Source: Monilinia fructicola (Eukaryota; Ascomycota; Leotiomycetes; Helotiales; Sclerotiniaceae). From it: a stretch of DNA of 64,000 bases. Within the stretch, counting starts at the first letter, position 1, and each line of letters opens with the position of its first letter. The DNA lies in assembly GCA_008692225.1 (NCBI GenBank), contig VICG01000002.1, forward strand, positions 3,367,501 through 3,431,500, given 5' to 3'. Made by a program: the position numbers and the translations under genes. The notes beneath the pieces were generated by a model. The model did no database searches, was not told the origin of the DNA, and worked only from the letters and a program-made list of their open reading frames with translations. This document shows, piece by piece, positions 1-14,400 of this stretch.

Positions 1-464
1 TGGTCAGAACTTTAAATATACATACATACATACATGCGCAGTAGATAGATGCTAGGTAGGTAGGTAGGTGGGTAGGTAGGTAATAAGTGTGTCCCATATA
101 CGGAGGATATATATCGATGATCTGTATGTCTGTATGTATGTATGTATTTGTAGACAAGCCGAGAAAACAATAAAAATAAAGAAAGGTCGCGCGTCTCGAT
201 TCGGGAACGAAGAGTCAGTTAGAAAAGGGATTGATTGGACACAATCGTCACGCACCTCCTGGGTAGGGAAGAAACAATATGGATGGATGGATGGATGGAT
301 GGATCATTGAAGAATGGTAAATAAAATATGTATTAGGTAGGTTGTGGAGGTAAGTAGGTAGGTAGGTAGGTAGGTAGCTTGTGATAATTCATCCGAAGTT
401 AGTTACCTAGGTAGTTGGTTGGGTGGGTGCGTGGTTGGTTGCCGTTCTTATAATAATTATGATG

Positions 465-496
<32 letters not shown>

Positions 497-3389
497 CGTG
501 ACGGTGGCTGGAGAATTGCGACTTTGAGAGGTACGTACCCGGGTCACAGGTATTCATTCATTCATGTCTGATGTCTACGGAGTAATGATTCGTATCTCGC
601 ATCTCATATCTCATATCTAATATCTGCTCGTGCTATCCTCCGATGTTGGAATTTGGGACATAGCATTTGTGGCGACGTAACTTGTACAGTCGGGTACGTG
701 AGTTACTGTACTTTTGGTGTACTTACTCTGTACTCTGTTGTACGGAGTATAGGTATGGGGACGATAGATCTATCCATCCATCCATCCATCTAGCCCTATT
801 CAGAAGTTGCGCATCCGATTGATTGCTCTCCTGGGCGCGTCAGGAAACCGGATGGCCCATCTGGGAAAGACGAGGGAAAAAGTCTAAAGGCTGGAACCGT
901 GCGGACGGTCAGCAAGTACCGACTGGGAGGCGTGATCATTACAGTATGATGGTTACAGTATAGTGCCGTATGATTGATACCGGCGGTTCTTGGAGGCGAG
1001 CTGTTCCAGATATGCTTCGAGTTTTGTGGAGGTAGGTACCTAGTAGCTCTGAAGTGTCAGCTGTCAGCCCGATTCTTAGGTATGGATTGGATTGGATATC
1101 GGTAGTTGTGTGTGTATGGCCCAGTATGGTCCAGTATGGGGCGTGTTTATCGCGGCTGGATGGTTTGAGTTGGGGAGGTTGAACGCTTGTGCTGTGTATG
1201 GTATGTATGTATGTATTATGTATGTATATATGTATGGTACAGTACAGTACAGTATAGATCGGTGTTGTAAAGTGAAGTTATCGGATGGGAATCAAGGGAT
1301 GGATGGGATGGCTAGATTCTAGACTCCAGACTCTGGACTCTAGAGCTAGCTAATTAGCTGCCCGCGTAGGTGAGCCGAAATGATCGAAAGGGGGAGGGAT
1401 GAATGAATGAATGCTTTCAAGCATTAGACTAAATGATTACCTACCTATCTCGCTAGCACCTACCCAGGTATTTTCGTCTCATTAGTTGCCGTTAATCAGC
1501 CTCGTGATGGAATTTGTGCCAAAAAGGGGGGCGGGCAGAAGAAGAAAGTTCGGTACGAGTAATGGTATAGGAGAGGACAGGATTTCCATATTTGGAGACC
1601 TCTCATTAGGTACACCTAGTACTTTGGGTATCTACTAGGTGTGTACTAAGTATCTACTAGGTATCTACTAATAAGCATCTCCGTAACACAAGGATGGAAG
1701 GAATATCATTTGGTCGTTGATCATTGAACCCCTCCATTTGTGTCCATCTCTCCTAGATAGCATTTGCTCTTGTATAATCATCGACCCCAGCCTAAGTACA
1801 GAGTAGGCGTTGATGCAGTAGGTGCCTACCTAGGTAGGTATACGACGACAGCTACTGAGTACCTACAGAGTGCCTAGCTGGAGGTATGTATAATTTTCAA
1901 TTGATCTCAAATTCTCAATGCGTTTTGCTATTATGACCCATGGAGTACCCAGGTAGGTCCCTACTACACGGAGGAATCCATGGATTATGATTTACCTGCT
2001 GGGTATCCATCCATGGATCTATCATATGCATCCACCATTATGTTAGGGAGTGTACGGAGTACGGAGAGTTAAGAATTGAATTGACATGTGATCATCTTTT
2101 TTTGGCGACAATTTTGATGGAATGGATCAATGGATCAATGGATCAATGGATCAATGAATCAATGAATGAATGAATCAATCAGTCAGTCAGTCAGTCAGTC
2201 AGTTAATTAGTCAGTCAGTCTGTTAGTCAGTCAGTCAATCAGTCAATCAGTCAATCAGTTAATCAATCAATCAATCAATCAAATCAGTCTCAAATCATCA
2301 ACCTCCTTCGTACCCCCTTGATCCATTCACACACACACATATACATACAATAAATACTCCATTGTACACTCCTTACACTACCCGATATACATTACATTAC
2401 ATTATATTACAACCTACAATTTACAACTTACAACTTACAACTTACAACTTACAACTTACAACTTACAACTTACAACTTACAACTTACAACTTACAACTTA
2501 CAACTTACAACTTACCACATACCTCTAGCTACATAATACAAATCCAGAGTCGAGTACCCGTGAACATACATAGCGGGGATATCTTTCCACTACATCCGTG
2601 TCGTCCGTATCATCTCCATATATCTCTTCTTTTCAGTTGATCAATCTCCACTTCAACATTAAATATTCAAACATCACTGGCTTCTCTCAACTCGAGCCAA
2701 CTCGAATCGATTTGACTGGACTCCACCATTAAGATTCTCGCTTCTAGAACGGACTGATTCAAGGATTCATTCTTCTCTCCCTCTCTCTTTCTCTCGTTGC
2801 TCGTTGCTCGTTGCTCGTTGCTCTCTCCTCCCTTCTCTCCTTCGTATGCTCTCTTCTTTCTCCCCCCTCCCCCCCCCACTCGAACCATCTTACTTCGTCC
2901 AATCATTCTCTCCATTATTAGACCGACTTATGCCAGTGATGCACTTTCCCATTTCCTAGATAATTCTCATACTTCGATCCAACCTAAAAATCTACTTTAT
3001 GTACTCCGTATTGGCCAATCCATCAATCTATCAATCCATCAATCAATCAATGCCCAAGTGAGGTTACGCCGTAGACTGCTCAATACTTTGCCATTTGCAA
3101 GCTGGGAAAATAGACTGGGGACCATAAATCGACTAATTAAATACAACACACACCACTTCCATCACTCATTAACCCATCTATTTCAATTTCTATTTCTATT
3201 TCTATTTCTATTTCTATTTCTATTTCATTTGCTATTTCGATTTCGATTTCGATTTCTATATACCTTTTTGATCAGAAGTTTGACCTTTCGATTCTTCCTT
3301 CACTCTGGTATGCATCTTCAAATTAATCATAAGAATAAGAACAAGAATAGGCATTCATCATTTCCTATCACTCAATCCTCTCCAGCAAC
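1..3389. other. Gene-poor, microsatellite-rich upstream region
   Basis: No supportable gene is seen. The region holds many short tandem repeats: GGTA/GTAG runs near 50-86 and 350-376, GGAT near 284-303, an ATT/TTA run near 466-497, AATC/AGTC runs at about 2120-2290, AACTTAC heptamers at 2420-2513, GTTGCTC heptamers near 2793-2825, and TTTCTA hexamers at 3180-3230. Short open frames here are by-products of repeats whose unit length leaves several frames open. The last few hundred bases are pyrimidine-rich, as is usual for a fungal promoter and 5' UTR, and lead into the gene starting at 3390. Confidence 0.7.
2419..2513 (+). repeat. Heptanucleotide tandem repeat (AACTTAC)n
   Basis: About 13 nearly perfect copies of the 7-bp unit AACTTAC in tandem. 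A 7-bp unit shifts the frame at every copy, so the 92-residue open frame across it (2362-2640) only repeats a short peptide periodically and is not a gene. Confidence 0.9.
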
Positions 3390-5419
3390 ATGTCAGCTAC
3401 GTCACCCCCACCACGAACTCGATTCTCGCCAACTCCAATCGAGGAGACGGTGAAGAAAGTAAGAAAGTTCGCCATTGAACCTGTCGAGACTACAACGAGA
3501 AGTAATAAAAAAGAAAATGTAGGGGAAGTCGAGCAAGTCGAGGAGACCACGGCAAAGAAGGACTTTGCTGTTGCTGCCCCGCCAAAAAGACGTTTCCTAC
3601 CTCAGCCCGTCGAAACTACACAAAAGTCCAGCAAAGATAAACCATTGAACCCCCTGCCAACTCAAATGGTTGCTTCAGAGTCCAAACCACAAGCTCCAGC
3701 TCCTGCAGACCCGCCGGCCCCTAGAAGGAGGTTTGCACCTCAATTGATAGAGGAGTCAAAGAGGTTCAAGAGATCAAGTACTCCTGGCCCCGCGACTCTC
3801 CCAACCGATAAGACTGACATAACGCCGGTATGCTCTTCAGCCATGTTCCTTCTCGTTGAGCAGTGTCTAATCTTTCACAGGGTACAAATCACATTTACGT
3901 AGACCGGAAAAAGAAATATATACGCCCTATACCAGTTGCACCCACCCCCGGAAATACCCCAACGACATCCTCCACAAATGTCCACTCTCAAATTTCACCC
4001 TTACCTCCACACCGACAACCCTCGATGCGTCCTCATCTGAATAGTAGAACAAGCACACGACAGAATTCTTATCAACCAGAATTGGACCCTATAGAATCGT
4101 CCGAGTCAGAAGAAAACTCGGACGATAACCATGACGATGAGCATGAGGATGGCGAGTCTACTCCATCTCTATCCGGATCACTAGGATCTTCCGAAGATTC
4201 TATTCTAAGGATGCAAATGGCACGAACCCGGGAAAGTTGTGATGAACGATTCTCGGGGTATCTACTGGCACTAGCTGCCAAAGCTGCTGAGAAGCAACTT
4301 ATGGAGCAAGCGTTGGCCGCATTCCCCAACGAGTCAGCGTACGAGATTGTGGAACATTTCTACGATAGAGAGATAGATACGGCTTCGGAAGAAGAATCCG
4401 TAGAGGGTGTGGGTATGTTGGTGGAGGATGTCCACATGCAACAGCTCCGAAGTGACTCTACTGAGGTTGGTTGGGCTGCGAAGGAGATGCAGCAACATCA
4501 GGAGAATCTGAATCGGTTGAGAGAAGAGGAGACCAATAAGAGAGTAGCTGAAGAAGCCACAGCCCCAACATTTCACGATCCCTTTTGGACGAATGGAATG
4601 ACGGATAAAATCCGGCCCAGTGGCACTCCTCAGGACAAACAAAAAGAAGCCGAGCTGGTTCGAATGCGCAATGCAGCATCGCCTCCGATGCTGGGTGGTG
4701 ATTTAAAATTCCGCATGTGCCCGTCGCCAAAAGCGACAAAATTCGAATCCGATCAACGACATGACGTGCAACCGCATCGGGTTGAAGATGGAGGAGGATT
4801 GTGGGGTGGTTACTGTGTTGCAGAGGAAAACGAGCAATATCTCAGCCCAGATGTTGCCAAACGACCACAGATGATTGCAACCCCACATGCTGAGATGGAT
4901 GATCCGTTTTCTTCCGCATTTTCAAGCGCAGTGCCGGATGCTCCCCCCAGATCTTCCGAGAGAAGCAAGGGTGGCATTCAGATGCTGAGTGGACTCGATA
5001 CCAGGTTAAGAGCCGAGGTAGCGAGGTCTAAAGCGGAAGATATGTTGTTGGACGAATTCGATGATACCTTTGTTACGCAAGTTTACAATTACCTCTCCCT
5101 CGGATATCCCTCTTTAGCTCGGCAATACGACGAAGAACTTTCAAGGATTTCTCAAATCCCTGAAGAAGAACTGCGGATAGATGACAAGAAGCAGAATGTT
5201 AAGGGCCATATTGGATTAGTGGCCGTTGATGGCCATGTGGAAGAGAAGAATGGGAAAAAGATTACTGGCGAGAGGAGTGAAGGGGGTTATGGTGCCCGAT
5301 GGAAAGCTCTACGGCTATATATCTTAGAATGGGCCCGTCAACATCCATCCATGTCGAATGGTGCCTCATCGCCTAGTGCGTGGGGTGTGAGAGCCCGAAG
5401 AGGAAGTTGGGCGATATGA
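3390..5419 (+). CDS. Conserved hypothetical protein, 658 aa, one 53-bp intron
   Basis: Exons 3390-3827 and 3881-5419; the intron (3828-3880) has a GTATGC donor and CACAG acceptor and joins codons cleanly. The product is mostly low-complexity. Its N-terminal 140 residues carry three basic/proline motifs of the type RRFxPxxxE(E/T)xxK followed by lysine-rich stretches (residues about 7-30, 66-80 and 111-125). A Ser/Asp/Glu-rich acidic segment follows near residues 220-260. The C-terminal third is better ordered: an aromatic-rich helix-like segment containing TFVTQVYNYLSLGYPSLARQ, then a closing segment containing RWKALRLYILEWARQHPS. No catalytic domain is recognised. The repeated basic motifs and acidic tract would suit a nuclear scaffold or interaction protein, but that is inference. 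Exon 2 stays open for 1.5 kb, so this is one of only two protein genes here with no apparent frame error. Confidence 0.85.
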
Positions 5420-8400
5420 TTTAATTTCTTTCTTCTTTCAAATTCATAGCATATTCTCCATATATGTCGTCCTTCTCTAGCGAAGCGGAGCGTGTGGCAA
5501 ATTTCGGGCAAGTAGAAACATGGGAAAGGCGTTACTCGATTCAGGGCTGGTTTTAGTTTCAGCTGTATTGATGGGACATTCAGCAGCCTAAACATTCATA
5601 TTTTGAGAGGAAGAGGGCATTCATTGTTATTGAATTTTGGGACCAGATGTTGGGAACAGCTTTGCAGTCTCCTGGGTCGGCCATCTTTTGTTCATTGGAT
5701 CTCGGGTGGTTAAGTGAAAGGGTTGAGAAGAACGTGGATTGAGCCAAGAAATCAATGGAGAGAACTGGAAGATATATACATAAACATACTTATACACGAC
5801 GTTATGATGAAAGCAATTGGGAGGGGGGGGGGGTTTGAACTACAAATAGATAGTAGATGAGTGGATACATGGATGGATGATGGTTGAATGACCAATAATT
5901 CAAATGGAATTCGGTGCGGATAGATGCATGATATATATATATACTTGGAATGTGAGAGGTGCTTTGCCGTAAATACAAGGAGAGAAGGAAGAAGGAAGGA
6001 TGCCACGTCAGGGGTGGGGGGACACGGCGCTTAAACTTGGAAGATTTAGATACGAAGATAGGCTTACTTGCATTGCAGGTGGTGCTGGTGCTGGTGCTGG
6101 TGGCAGTGGTGGTCGGTATTGTTCATTTGAAATGAAGGCGAGGAAATCTGATGGATACGTGTCTTTTGATATCTTCGTTTCTCCTCGCTTTAGTGATCTT
6201 GATGAGAGTGTGTTGTGTTGTGTTGTGTTGTGTTGTGTTATTGTGCACCCTGTCTTTTCTTTGAACCGCGTTCACGACGACTTGGTTGTTGTTTATTTAC
6301 TCCCTCTCGGCACGGCTTCGCATCTCTTCCTGAACCACTGTGGTCCTGCGACTTACTCTTCTTCTTCTCTCGCTCTCTCTCTCTCTGTGTGACTTGGAGG
6401 TCCTGGGAGGTGCAGAGGAGTATTTGGTTACGGGATGATCTTTCTTTCTTTCTTTCTTTTTTACTTTTTTACTTTTTTACTTTTTTACTTTTTTACCTTT
6501 TTACCTTTTTACTTTTTTACTTTCTTACTTTCTTTTGCCCCCCATCCCGTTCCGTCGTCTCCTCTATTTTATGTTTTATTCTCAACTGTGGCATTCTTGC
6601 TTGGATCATTAGGGGCTGTTCTGTTCTGTTCTGTTCTGTTATGTTATGTTATGTTATGTTATGTTTTTCGAATACATGGGACATGGGCTTGGGGAATTGG
6701 TGGGGTGAAGGCTCGGTGGGCGTGGGTGTTGGGGGTTTGGCATGGGAGGGGTGGGATTGAGTGGGGTTTAGGTGGGTGTTGATGTGAGGAAGCGAGTGAA
6801 GGGGGTGGGGGAGAGGGAGAGGGAGAGGAGCATGATGCATGATACTCTGCGGTTCATCACCTCCTACATCGAAGAAACAGCAGAGACATCCCCAGCGGCC
6901 AATCCATTCAGCCCCGCTATCGATTTGCTCCCAACCGCGAGCCTCGCGCTTGCCACGAGCGCCGCAGTGTTCGCACGAAGCACAAGAAAGACCAACGTAT
7001 CATCACATTCCTCTCATACACCAAACTAGAGTCAGAGTCCTCACCCATCTCATTCTCTCGTAGTACCGGTGGGAAATGCGTATGTATCGCTCGAGGCAGG
7101 AAAAGGCTTGGTCATTCCTGCCGAGGGAGATGTGGGTTCTTGATCTTTCACCATCAGGTTAACTGGGGGTGCTAGATTGGACTAGACTGTCGATCTTCAA
7201 TCTCCCCTTTTCGTCAAACGTGCTTCGTACCCCACTGCATTGAAGGACGCGAGGTCCCTTGCGGCTCGATCCAAGCAGACTCTCGAGCTCCCAAGCGTGG
7301 AGATACGCATCCAAATGCAAATTCAGACGTACAGCAAGGTCCGGGCAACGAACAGATTCACCACGCTCCGTTACTCCTCTGACCTTGAGCGCTGGTGCTC
7401 GCTCACATGCGCCACGCCACGCCTCCCTACCGCTAGCGATCTCCTGTCCGACGCTAGGATTTGCCTCTTGCTTCTTCGCGGTGGGGGGACACGCAGATAG
7501 GTGTCGGGATGCAGCAGATGATGGCAAATAGTCACGGACCCTCCATGGTCAAGTTCTATTGATAAGTTACGCCTGGAGTCGTGCACGCGGGATTGCATTG
7601 CTGCACGTAGACGACGCGATCGAGGGAGTGTGTGTGGTGTGCTATAGGAGAGTCTCGTGATGCCGGGATTGGAAAAATGGGACATCACGGATTGCAATCT
7701 GAGGGGAGAGTTGGAAGGAGGGGAGAGAGAGAGGTTGACTTGACATTTCATTCACTTGGCACGGATCGGTCTGATCGTATGTATGGTTTGGCGGCCAGTT
7801 TCTAAATATATATACCGGTTTGTTTCGGTGTGTCGGAGAGGTTGTAGATAAGCAACACAAATGTGTGGTGGGAGATGGCATCATTGGGGATGTGCATAGT
7901 AGGGGTCATGATGGGGGGAAGGCAGCGTTACGAGGTTTGATGAGTTTTCTCGGGTTTCTCACTTGGAGTCTTTGGAGAGGTGGATCAAGCAGGGATGTAT
8001 AAATAGGTACTTGAGAGAGAAATGAGAGTCCGGGGAGATTTTAAGTGTGAGCTGTGGAGTTTGGGGGAAGGCAACATTCCATGTCATGGCAAACATTCGG
8101 TATCTTACACCAACAGGATTGGGTATGAAGGAGCGAGCACTTGTTCCTGAACAGCCCGAAAGCGGGGTCAGTGCGGCTGCCATGTGTATGATGCATGGCA
8201 GTGAATGACGGGGAGGATACAGAAATACTATTGGAGGCAGTTGCCAAGCGTGCTGTCAAACCTGTGTGCTGTGGGATGTCGGGGCTGGAGGTTATGAGGG
8301 ACCGAATTGATCGAAGGTTGGGATACTCAAGGGCTGGCATGTGTTTGGAGGATAAGCGGAGGATCGAAGCGAGAAGTCAAAACTGGCGGCTCGATGTTAA

Positions 8401-11400
8401 AGTAGTGGAGAGGAAAGGAGTATGATGAGTTGGTGGGGTTGGAATACCCAACAGGGGAGGTTCTATTATTAGATTGTTGCAATGTTCTTGTCGGGGACAA
8501 GTAAGAGAGGGGAGCGTGACATCATCGTGAGCGACGTGGAGACTTTCACGACTTCTCAATCGAATATGATGTAGAAATATCGTGGAATTTTGATTCATAG
8601 GTGGCTAGGGAAAGCATACTAAGCTTTTCTACCAGGGCGTGCAGTGCAGAAACTGAGCAAACTAATGCTTCAATCAGATGTGTTTGGACTCTATTGACCA
8701 ACAATAAACTCAAAAATATAAGAAAGCGGATTCTTTGGTATCACACTCAGCTCGTACAGGAAAAGAGCTATGGGGGGGGGGGGGTCAATGTGACATCATC
8801 AGAAAGCTATGTAAACCAAGCTATCGTGGACAAGCGAGTAGCACTTCCAAGTTATTTTCAAATCGACATTTTTCAAAGAGATCAATTGGATATTAGGCTT
8901 TGCAAGCATAATCCCAGATTCTGCACCTCTTTAGATAATTCTCAATTCCGCAACTGCGGAACGGTTTCCCCCAAACATAAATGTAACTTGAGACAGAAGA
9001 CATATCTGCTTTGATGTGGTTCAGCCGGACCGTACCGTACCCTACCCTACCCTACCGGTGATGCCGCAAGCTTGCGCTGGACGAAAGTGTATATGCGGCG
9101 GCACTTGCTATGGTATTTAGAAAATGAAACGGTGGTCTGAGAGGGATCATCTTCCCTCTTGGGCGAGGCCGCGAGGGACGTGGGTTCATCTGGACCCTAT
9201 GTATTTATCTTATATCAGGATTTGATAACGTTTTGAGGAATAGATCTTGGAGGAAAATCGTACCTACAAGTACTAGTGCACGAATTATAGTTTCGGCCAT
9301 GAGCGAAACGAAATGAAATTTGGGACCTGCAGCTGGAAGTCGGAAGTATTCCCCGGAAGATAAAATAGAGTGATGCAATATTGTGAAGGCTGAGCACGGT
9401 AAGCAGGACGTACGGTAGCAGGACATAGCACCGTTTGGAAAGGTTGATATGCCCTTGACACAAGATAACCTTGGGGTGGTAAAATGAAGATCGTCATATG
9501 AATCTAGAAGCCCTAATGTTGCCTTACAACCCAAGATTACGGCATTCAACCATCAATCCATGAGATGATCTAGAAGATTGAAGAAGCAAGCGGAGTGCGA
9601 GAGTGCGTAAATCAAGGGGGCGCATTCACCTCAACCATTTCCGAGATAGTGTGTCTCAAACTTACTCAAGCAAGTCCCAGCCTCCCAATAATCTTAGTCA
9701 TTCCCACGTGGCCAAGGGGAGACAGGAGATCGTAGTTTATCCTGAAAGCTGTTCAGGTGTCTCGAGGCTCCATCTATCATCATGTGCATTGACAGGTCTG
9801 GGAAGGATCCAAAAAAACGAGACCTGCTAGCAAAGTCTCGGGGAGCATGTTTCTCATTTGTGTTGAGCGGTGTTAGGGGACTTAAGGTTAAGGATGAGCA
9901 CATTACTATATCACATATACCAATCCCTATCAATATTTGATAAGTCTGATACGAACGGACGAGGCTCAGGCTCGTCATATCCTGTATGCTACGACGGGCT
10001 TTGGCTCCGGATCCTCGTCGTGGAAAGAACATAGTAAGCACCGAAAAGAGGAATTCTCCTCCTGGTTGATGTGTCATATCAGATAGTCCAATAAGCCGAA
10101 AAAAGCAAGAAAGAATCCTTTTTCATCAATGTATTGGAATTTTCAATTTTCCTTCCCATTCAGCCAAGATCTAAATCAAGAGCGTTTTTGTGAAATAATT
10201 GGACCCAAAGGGAGAGGGGAGATCCCGCCTGAACGGTACGGTACCTTAATTCTGGGTTGCTGGATCAGCGGAGATTGCTGCTGCATTGCATGTCGCCCAA
10301 CCAACAGCTCGGGAACCCTGATGCATGAGATGAACTTGTTTTACAGTATTATATAAGATATCGTATGGTATCCAATTGGGAAAGTGATAGGTAGCCACAA
10401 AAGATGTTCCATTCCTTCTAGAAACCTCGGTAGAACACATAAGGAAGGCAAGGAAGCATTGCCGAAGGGGCTAGGTACAGGGAGGGCATAAGCAGAGTAC
10501 AGAGTATGTAACATGGTACAGGTTTTGTACTGTAAGTTCCCATGCATGTGTGGGTATCCAAGGTGTTTGAGATGAAGGGGCCTTTAAGTAGGCTACAACT
10601 TGCAGGGACCCGAGCTCCGAGATGCTGGGCAGTAGAACGCGTACGAACACCTTTGAACTGTCTCTATTTTGTGGGGGCGATTCTGCAGATTACTGCAAAG
10701 TCTGGGACTTCCTGGACTTCTTTGGTTGTCTCTCAATGTTCCACTGCCTCCTGATGGTTTGGCCAGCAACGGGTAGCACAAACGGTCGCGCGTTCGTGCT
10801 TCCTTTCAGATATGCTTTCGTGGGACATGGGTGGGGATTTTCAGGGCTGTGGAAGTCAAGGGGAAGCATGGCTGCTTCCGGTAAGGTATGTGGCATCCAC
10901 ACTTCCACGCGAGATGTAGATAAAATCAAGAAAGCGTGGGAACAGGGTAATTAGTCCTTCAGGGGACTGACGGGAGGAGGGCTGCATAATTGGTCGGGAT
11001 GCTGTGGCCTCATCAAGTAGGCTTTGGCTCAGTCAAAGTTCAAATCATAAACCTGTAATCCAAACCTAAATTGAAAGGAATGATAAGAATATGAAGATGT
11101 TTGTGTATGTGTATGTGTAGGAAGATATTGTTCAGAAGATCGAGTAAGAGTAAGAGTAAGAGTAAGAGTAAGATACACTTTACTTCAATCAAGCTTACTC
11201 TGTACACTGTCGCATGTAACGATGAGGATCGCTACCCCTCAAACTGAGTTGCCTAATTCGTGTACTGATGGACGTTGAATAGAGGCACAGGCAGCAGAGC
11301 AGAGGCAGAGGCAGAGGCAGAGGCATACGAAGTGATCATTGATTGCTCTTCTGACGGCTTTGTAAATTAGATGAGATAGGACCGATTAGTCTATTGTACG

Positions 11401-14400
11401 CAGAGCCAAGACGAGATCAGATCATTCGTTGTAACTCTTGCACATCTAATATGGCATTGTATTGCCAAGGCCAGTATGGTAATGATTGGTAAGTGAGTCG
11501 TGTTCCTTTAGTCTTCCACACCCACGCAAGCTGGAGATGCGAAGCAAGCTGAAAGAAGAGGCGACAACTACAGTAGCAACATAACTGAGATCCATACATC
11601 TGTCTATGTGTCTATGCACACCACCAAGATTAAGCTTAAGCTTTGCAAAATCGAATGAAAAAGAATGTTCGATTTTGTTGTGATTACATGATAATGGATG
11701 CTCTTTCAAGATTGGGCACGATATATTAACATTTCAAGATTGCTGATTGCTGATTGATGAGACATTTATGATTGATAGCGGATCCAGAGGTGGCTAGAAT
11801 GTATATGGAAGCATTTGAAGGCTTCTTCGGACGATTCATCAAGGATGTACGCCGAGACATCCATCCATCCCTAGATCAATAATACTGTACAGAGGACAGA
11901 GGACAGAGGACAGTACAAAGCAGAGCAAAGCAGAGCCGCGCGCAAATGAAAGACAGAGAGGCGATTACGGATATGCCAAAACCAGATACTTTTCCCCGGG
12001 ACAAGGGAGAGAGGTTACTAAAGAAAATGCGTGAGCTGACCACAATATTGAGTTCACCTCCCTACCGTACTAATTTGCATCTATTTCTGTCAATTGACCA
12101 CATACACCATCACCCGTCCCGTTAATCACATCCACACTCACACATACTTTACTTCCTCTTTGTCCGAGATGATTGGGGCTGGATACTTCCTGAAGCTTAT
12201 GGTAGTACCATCGTCCACCACGCTACAGAATGCACAACTCCTACCTACATAGATTGATGATATGCTGAGCTGACTCCAGAATCTTATCGATACTGTGCTT
12301 TGCCGTACCCATTTCAACGTACCACTCACACTTACTTCAATTGGAGCTGGAGCACTCATAATAGCTGGGTCCGATCATTGTGATAGTATCGTCATCTTCG
12401 ATCCTTTCTTACTCGGGGATCAAATCCTTGTAAGATCATTACAGTACGCTGCGTCTGCTCACCATGATATGATGTCGATTTCGTTGTTTCCAGTACCTTT
12501 GTTGTGTTCCAGAAGCAAATTCTCCATTGTGTCGTACCGGTAGAGATATCCTTGTGAGAACTGGAAGCTACTGCAATCTGCCCCTAACCGCTGTCAAATA
12601 CGATCGTCACGCAGTGGAAGAGATGCCGGTACACGCTAATGTCAGGTACGAATCAAGAACGAACTGTTGCAGTGCTGGGGTTGTGATCAAGGGTATCGAC
12701 TATCCACCGAATCGTCAAATCATCGTTTGGACTAGTAACCGGCTTTGTTGTGCATGGAGCCGGAACGGTAGAGAAGCTAGAATCAAAAGAAGCAAAGTAA
12801 AGATAGTAGCCGGCGGTCGAAGTTATCACAGGGTTCTCAAACACAGTAGAACGAACGGAAAGACTTTCGATCATTTTTTTGGTTTGTCGGGCCACCGGGA
12901 AGCTTGCATAGTACCATGCTAAAGCCATGCTAGCACCCCCCCGTCCTTTTTGGCTGACATCGTTAGAATATCGTTGAGAATGAAAGGATGCAGTGATAAT
13001 CGTTGCTTACTACTTGAGAAGTCCAAGTCTCATTTTTACGACGCCTTTTAAATTCTAATTTGCACGGTGCGGCCCGGAACAGTTCAAACACATCCTAAGT
13101 TTCATGGGAAGGTGGTACTGTACTCTTGAAAAGCTTCCTAAGGGCTAAGTTCCGAGCTCATTATGCAGTAAGTAAGTCCAGCACTAAGCCAAGTATAGTA
13201 TGTCTTTAGCTTTCCAAACTTTGATGAATGAATGCTTCAGTGGACGAAATAATGCAAGCCGGGCAGGCCTTTTGATAATTGGTGGAAACGGAAATAATAT
13301 GATCTCAAAGTGGTTCTGTAACCCTTGAATAACTTCCTTTTCTTTTTTATGTTTGATTTAATGTCAAGTTAGCTTTAGCTTTGGCTTTATTTACCCCTGA
13401 AAATAATTTGAGCCCCCCTTGTCTCCCTTAAACCACTTTGATCATCAAAAAAGAAGATTCATAATAAATTCATCTAGACTGAGTGATAACTGGGTGACTA
13501 GGTAACCAACTAGGTGATTAGGTGATTAGGTGATTAAGTGATTAAGTGACTAGGTGACTAGGTGATTAGATGACTAGATGACGGGCTGACGACTAAGAGA
13601 CCAACTGGGTTCTTTTCTCTACATTAACTCATTTTCCAAGGTTCCAAATAGAAAGCCTCTTCTTTTTCCTTTCATATTGTATAAAAAAAGAATCCCAAAT
13701 ACGCTTCGGATTGTTCTAATGTTCTAAGGGAAGATCAATCAGCCTATCTTTCTTCTTTCTCGGATATACCCACCAAGACAGTCAAATTAATGAAAAAGGC
13801 CCACTGAAGTTATTCAAGCCGTACTGTATTTGTAGATCAATCATAAGAAATTATTTGATGAATTCGATAGCGATCAATAAGTACATGCAGAACCAGCCAA
13901 GTCCAGCTTTCATAATACTGTACCGTCTTCACACGGAGGGACGGTGGCTACTCAAGAGTCAAGTAGCAAGCATCTCCTCATTCCACCGGACGATGAAATC
14001 GGTTATAGGTGAGGATGACTGACTCGTCCTGAATTGAGCCAATAACAAATTATTGAAACACACGCCTGAGCCTCCAAATCTGTAAAAAGTAGACAATCAT
14101 TCAAGCTGAGGCACAAGTCTCCCAATCGACAATTGGTTGAATTCACGCTTGCGAATGCAATATGTAAGAGTCTAGTGTTTGTTTGCTGGCGAAAGTAAAG
14201 CACAGGTACATAGTGACAGTAGTTAACGCAATGCGGCGTCAGAGCGACATGAAGGCCCAACGAACAACAAAATATCTGCTGTGTTCAATTCTGATTGAAG
14301 ATTCTCGAGCGAGACGACCCGCGAAATCGGTCGGATTGATCCAATGGGATGATGTGATTTAAGCCGACCTTCTACCATGAGCTCACTATGCCTTTGAAGT

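Noticed and set aside
2362..2640. 92-codon plus-strand ORF
   Set aside because: Created by the AACTTAC heptamer array; the peptide only cycles through the repeat.
12295..12922. Two overlapping plus-strand ORFs of about 82 and 131 codons
   Set aside because: Neither starts at a well-placed ATG, composition is irregular and no family is recognised; kept only as part of the gene-poor region.
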